From contig BPQB01000107.1 of NCBI GenBank assembly GCA_019973155.2, forward strand, positions 1-64,000: DNA of 64,000 bases. The letters are read 5' to 3'. Origin of the DNA: Phanerochaete sordida. Taxonomy: Eukaryota; Basidiomycota; Agaricomycetes; Polyporales; Phanerochaetaceae. The notes below the pieces were generated by a model. It did no database searches and had not been told where the DNA came from. It was given only the letters and a program-made list of their open reading frames with translations. Positions 56,301-64,000 of the stretch are shown here, one piece after another. The translations under genes and the position numbers were made by a program. Within the stretch, counting starts at the first letter, position 1; each line of letters opens with the position of its first letter.

Positions 56301-59300
56301 CCGCGACTGAGGCATCGTCGTCCAGCATGGCAAAAAGCTCCTCTACCAATTGATCTCCCCCAAGCCTGGATAAAGTCATGACGTCCTTCTGCACGAGCTG
56401 GTAGAGCGCATTGATGGATGCGAGCTTGAGAGGACGCTTCGACGACGAGAGGTACCCTCGGAATCGACCAACAAGCTTCGGCACATCGATATGGTCTGGA
56501 GCGAAGATGAGGAGATGCTGAACACACTTGATCGCCTCCACACAGATGCCGTCGTCCTCTTCGGCCAAGAACTGGTGGACGAGATCAAGCACCAGCGACC
56601 GAGTGCGAGCGGACTCTTGAATGTCGGGGCCGACAACGGTGATGACAGCGTCCATGGCCTGGCAAAGAGCCTGGTACAACGGAAGCTCGCCTTTCGCGTT
56701 GACGTAGTTGAGCAGACCGCCTTCGGGTTCATGTGATTCGAGCATGTATACACGGAAGAGGAGGCCGAGGGTACTGGGAACGAAGGAGGCATAAGCAAGA
56801 CTCGCGGCGTCGATGACGCGAGACAGCGCCCTTGCGGCCCAAAAGCTGACGACAGGATGCGGATCGTTGACGAGCGACATCAAGATGTGAACAGTGGTCT
56901 TGAGAAGCGGTCCTGCAGCGAGACCACCGACATGCTGGTACACCGAACCGAATGCTAAGGCACATCCAGCGCGCGCTGCAGGGTTACGATTATTGACAAC
57001 CTCGTTCACGAGTGTCTTGATGGTGCTGGCGAAGAAATTAGTGCCTGCGAGACTCGTGAGGCGACCGATGGCCTCGCTTCCTGCCTTGCGCAGAACAACG
57101 TCTTCGTCCAAGTAGATATTCTTCAACAGATCGGCCAGAGGCGCGGAGACCTGAGGAAGCCCAATTGTTTCCGCGGTCTGCCTATTATGGGTGGCGGCCT
57201 GGCGAAGGGCAAGGACAAGAGCCACAGCGCTGTTGACAAGGACAGCAGCTTTCCGCCCGGTATTCTTCTCCACCTTTGTCGAGCCTGTCGCGTCAAGGAG
57301 CTGCGCTACCGTCTTCGTCATCGACGCAGAGTCTTGTAGTGGAAGGAGCTGTGCGAAGAGCTGGATCGCCTCGTCGACAGCTGCTGTTGCTGCGGGAGGA
57401 GTGTCCAAGCGCTGCCCTTGCTGATCAAACTCGGAAAACCGCGCTTGGGTTACCACGAGAGGATCATGTTCGAGTGAGCGAATAATGGGCTTGTTACACT
57501 GCGTAGGCTTCAGTCAAAGTGAACACATAGAAAGATCATGCCACGCACCATGTCATCGATGGACGCATTGATCGTGTCCCTATTCAACCAATCGACCTGG
57601 CCCTCCACGACGTCTGTCGTAAGGTCGTCACTGACCTCGATGTCAGTCACGCCATATGCATAGCAATCTGTGCTTTGCCAGACGCTCGTGAATGCCCCAG
57701 AAGAAGCGGCGATGGCGGCCTGGACGGAAGACCCTACGTAACCCTCCGGGCTGGCAAAGAGGGAGATAGCGGATTGTAGAAGGGCGGTCTGCGTTGTCTC
57801 TGACACCTTGGACACGCCAAGCGCCATGAAAGACTGGTATATGCGCGACCGGAGCAGGGCGTCGACTGCGCTCAAGGAGAGGTCTCGTCCCCCTTGAGGC
57901 ATACCTTCAGGCACCTCCTCGACGATCTTCTGCGACGCAAAGGTGTTCGCGAACTGCAGCGCGTTCGTCACCAGAGAGGTAATCCGGCGCGCGACGTCGG
58001 CCGTCAAAAGCACTGGCGAGTTGTGCTGCAGGAAAGAGTACACGGCGCGAAGCGCGTATTCGCGGACGCTAAGGAGGAAGGTCCACTCCGCCGCGCTGCG
58101 GCCGGACATGCCGTCCTTCGTCGTGGGCTTCGGCAGAGCGTTGCGCCAGAGCACTAGCAGTTGCGGAAGATGCGCCCGGACGCCGTTCGGTCCCAGAGTC
58201 ATGAGCGCAGCGACAAGGGTCCAGGCCACCTCGATCTCCACCTTTGCTATCTTCACGTCGTGCTCGCCAGCGCGCTTGAGTAGCTGCACAGCGATGTAGA
58301 AGACATTTGCGCTAATATCGTAGGACGCATATAGTGGGCGCTTCGGGATGACTGAGAGCAGACCAGCCAGACCATAGGCACGGCCCAGAACGCGAGTGTT
58401 GATGTCCGATGGTGCAGCAGGAGTGGTGAGGGCCGTCAGGTCGTTCTGGAGAAGCTCAACGAGGCTGAGTAAGACTCTCGGAAGACGTAGGGGGGTGGAG
58501 TAGCAGAAGCACCGCAGAGTCCAAGCAGCATTCATTCGGACGGAGTGGACGGGATGAGTGAGTAGGGTCATGATCGGGTCCATGAGAGCATCCTGGGAAC
58601 GCCAATACACCAATGAGCTTTTGTATGCAGATCCCCCAAGTGAACCTACCTGAGCTGGTGTTGGCGCATTGCCAAGCTGCTGAAGGAGGCCAGCCACTTC
58701 ACGCAGGGCCACCACGATGACATGTGGGCTTGGTGCTGTCTGACCAGGCATCATGGCAGGCCAGCGCTTCAGGTACGCATTCGAGAGCTCTTGGATGGCA
58801 GCAATTTGGGCCTGCTCACTGAGCATCCTCACACCGATAAGGTCTCGCAAGACGATGTTGACCAGGCTTCGTACAAAGAGTACATCGTACCGCGTGGCCG
58901 TATTTCGCGGGCTGGTAACGATCTCGGTCATGAAGTGGCCGACAATCAGCGCGTAGTTGTTTTCGACAAACTTGGCCCCGAGCGAGCTGAGGAGAGCAAC
59001 GTAGCAGTCGAAGATGCCGATTCTTGTACGACGCGAGACGTTCGGTTTGTTGAATTGAGCAGAAAGCTGGCTCAGCATCTCCTGAGGCGTGAGCAAGCGT
59101 TTCATTTCTTGTACCGGCGGTTGCGGGTCGTTGTCCTGGTCCTGGGCAAGTCCTGCAGATTTCTGCTTCTGCTTGGGAGGCTCGGGAACCGGAACAGCGT
59201 ACTCGGTCTGCGTAGAGCCAAGAACATGAGCGACCAATTTGGACAGTGAATGACGGGTCGGCTGGTCGGCTGCGTCTAGTTGTCGCGTGGATAGCTGCAC

Positions 59301-60288
59301 TAGTTGTTCGACGTCGGGCAAGCTCTTCGCGCCATCCCCGAACGGAAAGAGCAAGGTCAGGACCTAGTCAGAATGATCAGGATGAGCGTTGGGCACAAGT
59401 GAATGCCACATACGCTACATGTCGCTCGAACAACCGGCAATGATTTATCGCTCAGGTAAGACCTGGCTTGCTTGGTGACATCTCGTTGAAGAGAGTCAGT
59501 TAAGGCGCGCTTCGCCGTCTTGACGGCCTTCTCTAACGCGACGAGAGCATTATACCGGATGATGGTGGACTAGAATGCGGTATCATCTTAACTGGGGAGT
59601 ATATGGGGTTTGGAAAGGCGCATACGTTCGAAGACTTGGAGAGTCTCAAGCATACGGTAGTAGTTTCGATCATGAGGGACATGATCTGGATGCATGTCAG
59701 CCAATATTCAATGATTCAGGTACAGCTTGTCCAAACGCACTTGGCTTCCAAACGTTCCCATGAGCTCTCCGATGCACCACAGGGCTGCTCTACGTGATAT
59801 GAGTACGCCGCCAGCTTCGATGCGAGCGCGCAGCTCACACTTTGTTCGCATCTTTCGCAGTGGCTTTCGGATCGAGGTGCTTGAGAAGGGCTTGTACTGT
59901 ATCGAACAGGGTTCTTGTCTCCCCGTAGGTGTAGATCCTGACGAGACACTGTGCTACGAGATTGCGGACGGGGCGACCTGGTGCAGGGTATGGTTCAGGT
60001 GCAGCGATAATCTTCAGCAGCTGGTCTACCAGTTCTTGCTGAACATCCTTCAGGTCATTCTACGCGTGCAATCTGCGTTAGCGAGGTGTAATAAAGCAGT
60101 GGGTCGCGACGCACGCCGGTTGTATGCTGCAGCGCTCGCTCGTTCGAGCCCAGCCACTGGAACACGTATATTTCGCCATTCTCGCCACCGAGATCGCTCT
60201 ACACATGCTCAGCATATTGCAGAAGCACAGTGAGTAGCATCCGCACCTCTTCGATAGAAGTTGTTATACTTGGGGGAGAATCGGTCAT
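53400..60288 (-). CDS. LAA1: LAA1/HEATR5 HEAT-repeat protein
   Basis: A very long minus-strand gene with many short introns encodes roughly 2,000 residues. The N-terminus starts MTDSPPSITTSIEE and continues GENGEIYVFQWLGSNERAL, then IYTYGETRTLFDTVQALLKH and AALWCIGELMGTFGSQ. The large middle exons (59354-57510 and 57456-about 55850) are HEAT arrays with the HEATR5 landmarks RIGIFDCYVALLSSLGAKFV, NAAWTLRCFCYSTPLRLPR, ALMTLGPNGVRAHLPQLLVL and PDFEGALLLEQYQAPITAAL. The C-terminus is HTQTIAQVLTFATASPPAF through ISLRAF, with the stop at 53400. LAA1 binds the AP-1 adaptor and helps clathrin-coated traffic between the trans-Golgi and endosomes. Exon ends were assigned individually only in part. The neighbouring VHS-GAT gene also serves this traffic. 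Confidence 0.92.
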
Positions 60289-60660
60289 GGTCGACCTGTA
60301 ACTCGTGCTCCGTGGCGGTAACGCCGGTCTGCTCTTCTTGGACCCCGCTCAGCAACGCGTGCCGTTACGCGGAGGCAATGTGCTCACAAGCTCGGCGTGT
60401 GTATGGTGCAATCCCCCTGCGGATAGAGATGAGAGCAGAGGGATCTATAAGCGGACGAGTAGGTAGGCGGGTGAATGTGAGCGAGGAAACAGTGCAATGT
60501 TACTCCGCCGGTGTCCCGGGTCCCGGTCGAGGTACGCCATGCAGCCCTCGAGGTAACTTACGGTCTCTTTCCATTTCGCACCTTAACCTGCAACGTCCAC
60601 CACCTCTCTTCGTCTACCTATCGATTAGCTCGCCGCTCTTCAACGCCCCCTCGAGTGACG
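60289..60660. promoter_or_regulatory. bidirectional promoter region, LAA1 / UBE2G1-like
   Basis: The two start codons are 372 nt apart and divergent. A TCTATAAG TATA-like box lies near 60443-60450 on the plus strand, facing the E2 gene, which also has a pyrimidine-rich leader (CCACCTCTCTTCGTCTACC). Confidence 0.5.
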
Positions 60661-61909
60661 ATGACCTCGACTGCTCCGACGAACACGCCCTCCAACACCC
60701 TGCTTCTCCGTCGCCAGCTGACGGAGCTCACCAAGCGTCCCGTCGAAGGTTTCTCTGCAGGTACTGTACACATTCACCAGGCGGCGTCGATCGTTCATGA
60801 TGCTCAACAGCCTTTCTTTTGCTCAAAAGGCTTGGTCGATGACAACAATCTGTATGAGTGGGAGGTCATGATCATCGGGTACGCCCCCAGCATCGTCGAA
60901 GCCTGAGTCGTCGCACTGACCCATGCCGTGAATAGCCCACCGGACACCATGTAGTAAGCATTTACGTGCTCGCGCTCTTGACTGAAGCCCTCACGCGATT
61001 TCTCGCCTGTTAGCGAAGGTGGTTTCTTCAAGGCACGGCTAACGTTCCCGGAAGACTTCCCCCTCAACCCACCCAAGCTTCGCTTCATTACTCCAATGTG
61101 GCACCCTAACAGTGAGCACCCACCGCTGCCTGAATCATGCCCGAATACTAATCCATCGTCCAGTCTACCCCGATGGGAACGTCTGCATCTCTATCCTGGT
61201 GAGCTGCCCTCCAGTATGCTCTGGCCCGCGGGACGGTGGCGGGAACTCTTCGAACATCCGCTTGAGATGGAAATCCGGACCAAAGTAATGCGTACCGAAG
61301 CAGAAGTGCAGGCACCGTAGGTGCACCGACGTTTCGTCCTGATTCTCATCGGGAGTATCTCAGCCATCTCCGGACCGTAACGCCTGTTCCGTCCGGTGGC
61401 TCGTGGCCCAAAGGAGACCAGACGTGTACTTCTGCGTGGGTGGCCTGACCCCCACGGAACATCGATCGCGTCTACCGGTTTGCCTGCACGCGTCGCTGCC
61501 TCAACTCACCGTCCCCGCGGTCGCCCATGCCCATCCCTGCAGCTACTGACCGCGTTAATTTCGCAGCACCCGCCGGGTGAGGACCAGTATGGCTACGAAG
61601 ACTCAGGCGAGCGGTGGTTGCCCGTGCACACCGTCGAGTCCATTGTATGTCCCCCTCTTCCCGCTTGCTCGACCACGAGCGTGGCTGACTTCGTGTCGCA
61701 GCTTCTCAGCGTCGTGTCCCTGCTCTCGCAAGAGCGGCCAAACACCGACAGCCCCGCAAATGTCGATGCCGCGAAGGAGGTGCGCGAGGACTTCCCTGGT
61801 ACGTCGCCCATCCTACTTCTCTCATGCCTTTGCTCACACAAGCTCTCTAGCGTATAAGAAGAAGGTCCGTAGACTCGTGAGGCGGAGCGCGGACGAGGCG
61901 TTCGACTAA
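60661..61909 (+). CDS. ubiquitin-conjugating enzyme E2, UBE2G1-like
   Basis: Eight exons (60661-60760, 60830-60878, 60936-60953, 61014-61111, 61164-61198, 61567-61644, 61702-61798, 61851-61909) give 177 residues, close to the family length. The UBC fold is complete: LLLRRQLTELTKRPVEGFSA, then GPPDTMYEGGFFKARLTFPE and LRFITPMWHPN. The catalytic Cys sits in YPDGNVCISIL. The following insert, HPPGEDQYGYEDSGERWLPV, is the acidic loop of the UBE2G group and is closest to UBE2G1 (HEPGEDKYGYE-type). The enzyme transfers ubiquitin, often for Lys48 chains. Exon 3 is only 18 nt and intron 5 is 368 nt (61199-61566), much longer than the others. Confidence 0.95.
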
Positions 61910-62383
61910 GCTTCGTCGTCCGTTCCCTGTCTTATGTCTTGCGGGTCCCCGGGTGTAACGATCTCTCGCATGAGTACACTTGTCCGAACACATACATTAT
62001 TCCTACATCCCCACGTAGTTGTCTGTTTTCCCACCTTTCTCTGGTTGTACGATGTCGTCTCTCCCAATGAACTGAATTTTCTGCACCCCGCGCGAAATCG
62101 CCTGTTCAGCTCCAGGCATGCGTATCGCCGAGGTGTTCAAAGGTGGCGGCGAGCGTGCTTACGCGGGCCTTGCACTCGAATGTGTCCACACTCCCCACGG
62201 TGTAATTTGGCCCACCGAGTCGATGAGAGGCCTTCCGCGCATTACCCGCTGCTCTTGCCACGCAAAACAGAAATCCTCACGCAGAGCTGTTCGCGATTCG
62301 CACACATAAGAGAATCCTAGAGAAGAAATAAAATTAATCATGCATCGCGAGTGTATATAACAATATCAAGTGACTACTGTGCA
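61910..62383. other. gap between convergent genes
   Basis: About 470 nt between the tail-to-tail E2 and KAR2 genes. No gene or RNA was recognised. Confidence 0.45.
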
Positions 62384-63217
62384 CTACAATTCGTCATGAG
62401 AATAGAACGGCTCCTGCTCGTCGTCCTCGCCGTACGAGGGGCCCGAGCTGTACAGCTTGCTCGTGATGGGGTTCACGACGTTTTGCACCTCCTGGAGCTT
62501 CTCCTCGAGCTCCTCGGCGGTCGCGGTCTGGCCGCTCTCCTCGATCCACTCGGTCGTCTCCTTGATGGTCGCAAGGAGCGACTTCTTGTCGTCGTCCTCG
62601 AGCTTCCCACCCATGCCCTCCTGGTCGCCGAGCTGGTTCTTGAGCGAGTAGACGAAGGTCGAGAGCGAGTTGAGCGCCTCGATGCGCTTGCGGTTCGCCT
62701 CGTCCTCCGCTGCGAACTCCTCGGCCTCCTTCACCATGCGCTCGATATCGTCGGGCGACAGGCGGCCCTTCTCGTTCGTGATCGTGATGGCCTCCGACTT
62801 GCCCGTGCCCTTGTCGGCGGCCTTGACGTTCAGGACACCGTTCGCGTCGATCTCGAAGATGACTTCGATTTGTGGGACGCCGCGAGGCGCGGGCGGGATG
62901 CCAGTGAGCTCGAACTTGCCGAGGAGGTTGTTGTCCTTGGTGAGCGAACGTTCACCCTCGTAGACCTGGATCAGGACAGTGGGCTGGTTGTCGGCGGCAG
63001 TCGAGAAGCTATGAAACGGTTGTCAGCCGGGGTCGAAGCAAATGACGGTGTCGGTACTCACATCTGCGACTTGCGGGTGGGGATGACGGTGTTGCGAGGG
63101 ATGAGCTTGGTCATGACACCGCCGGTGGTCTCGATACCGAGGGTGAGGGGGTTGACGTCGACGAGGACGACGTCGCCGAGCGACTCGTCACCGGAGAGGA
63201 TACCGCCCTGGACGGCA

Positions 63218-63250
<33 letters not shown>

Positions 63251-63853
63251 CCCTTCGAGGGCTCCTTGCCGAAGTACTCCTTAAGGAGTTGCTGGACCTT
63301 GGGGATACGAGTCGAACCACCGACGAGGACGATCTCGTCGATGTTCTCCTTCTTGAGGTTGGCGTCCTTGAGGACCTGCTCGACGGGCTTCATGGTCTTG
63401 CGGAAGAGGTCCATGTTGAGCTCTTCGAACTTGGCGCGGGTGAGGGTCTCGGAGAAGTCGTTGCCGTTCTCGAAGGACTCGATCTCGAGGCGGGTCGACT
63501 GCTGGCTGGAGAGAGTGCGCTTGGCCTTCTCGACCTCGCGCTTCAGCTTGCCGAGCGCGCGGAGGTTCTTCGAGACGTCAGTGCCGGTCTTCTTCTTGTA
63601 CTGCTTGATGAAGTAGTCCATAACGCGGTTGTCGAAGTCCTCACCACCAAGGTGAGTGTCACCAGCGGTAGCGAGCACCTCGAAGACGCCGTCGTCGATG
63701 GAGAGGAGGGAGACATCGAAGGTACCACCGCCGAGATCGTAGACAATGATCTGCGACTCGCCGCCCTTCTTGTCGAGACCGTAGGCGATAGCGGCGGCAG
63801 TGGGCTCGTTGATGATACGAAGCACCTGCAGACCGGCAATGGTGCCGGCATCC

Positions 63854-63884
<31 letters not shown>

Positions 63885-64000
63885 CTGGAAAACGCGTGAG
63901 TAAAAGACGCGGGAACAACGCACTACGAGCGACTTACAAGCAGGGACAGTGACAACGGCGTGGGTGACGGTCTGACCAAGGTAGGCCTCGGCAGTCTCCT
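62384..64000 (-). CDS. KAR2: ER HSP70 chaperone BiP, 5' part beyond the window
   Basis: Partial gene on the minus strand, running off the right edge. Visible exons are 64000-about 63940, then 63891-63060 and 63008-62384. The sequence is classic HSP70: [20 protein letters not shown], then [60 protein letters not shown] and [20 protein letters not shown]. The substrate domain ([20 protein letters not shown]) and lid follow. The C-terminus SHDEL is the ER-retention signal, which identifies BiP rather than a cytosolic or mitochondrial HSP70. BiP folds and translocates secretory proteins and controls the unfolded protein response. Codon use is strongly biased to C/G-ending codons, as expected for a very highly expressed gene. 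Confidence 0.98.

Noticed and set aside
1..64000. CRISPR arrays, operons, plasmid or phage features
   Set aside because: The window is intron-rich eukaryotic DNA. No regularly spaced repeats or prokaryotic gene sets are present.

Overview
The window is nuclear DNA of a filamentous basidiomycete, most likely an agaricomycete with polypore-like gene content. The DNA is GC-rich. Genes sit close together on both strands and are cut by many introns of about 45-65 nt with GTRNGY donors and CTRAY-like branch sites. F-box-type and ankyrin-type proteins of the kind expanded in Agaricomycetes occur among conserved eukaryotic housekeeping genes. I see no prokaryotic, plasmid, viral or CRISPR features. 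Gene models were built by hand from splice signals, reading-frame continuity and family knowledge. Most were checked by the total exon length being divisible by three.

Left part (1-14.6 kb): an F-box-like gene open at the left edge with a palindromic repeat at its 5' end, a small hypothetical gene, then two paralogous ABM-like genes (3266-4036 plus, 7293-8070 minus) on either side of an MFSD1-like transporter with very small exons. About 3.3 kb (8.1-11.4 kb) holds only fragmentary exon-like signals on the minus strand and a strong hairpin. An ankyrin-type gene and a second F-box-like gene follow.

Middle (15.4-32.7 kb): a run of coiled-coil and low-complexity proteins, a secreted NucA/NucB-type nuclease, and two paralogous long disordered proteins (21427-23817 and 30622-32675). 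The pair shares exon phases, an N-terminal SAP-like module, an internal SIESASGFDDPPK-type motif, a C-terminal DRKGKGRAYD tail and an alignable upstream region, so promoter and gene were duplicated together.

Right part (33.8-64 kb): mainly conserved cell-biology genes: histone chaperone ASF1, BAP31-like ER protein, proteasomal deubiquitinase UBP6/USP14, a 14-TM MFS drug transporter, a Cdc20-family APC/C activator, a GH3 beta-N-acetylhexosaminidase-like enzyme, a VHS-GAT protein, LAA1/HEATR5 (AP-1 and endosomal traffic), a UBE2G1-type E2 and the 3' two thirds of ER BiP (KAR2, ending HDEL).

The most striking finding is a 1636-bp DNA transposon (41946-43581). It has near-perfect terminal inverted repeats and many GTAGC/GCTAC subterminal repeats, and it carries a decayed, intron-containing gene fragment. 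It sits inside the last exon of the MFS drug transporter. Removing it with one 2-bp target duplication restores the conserved YGLSTGLGFAG reading exactly, so this copy of the transporter is broken and the insertion looks recent.
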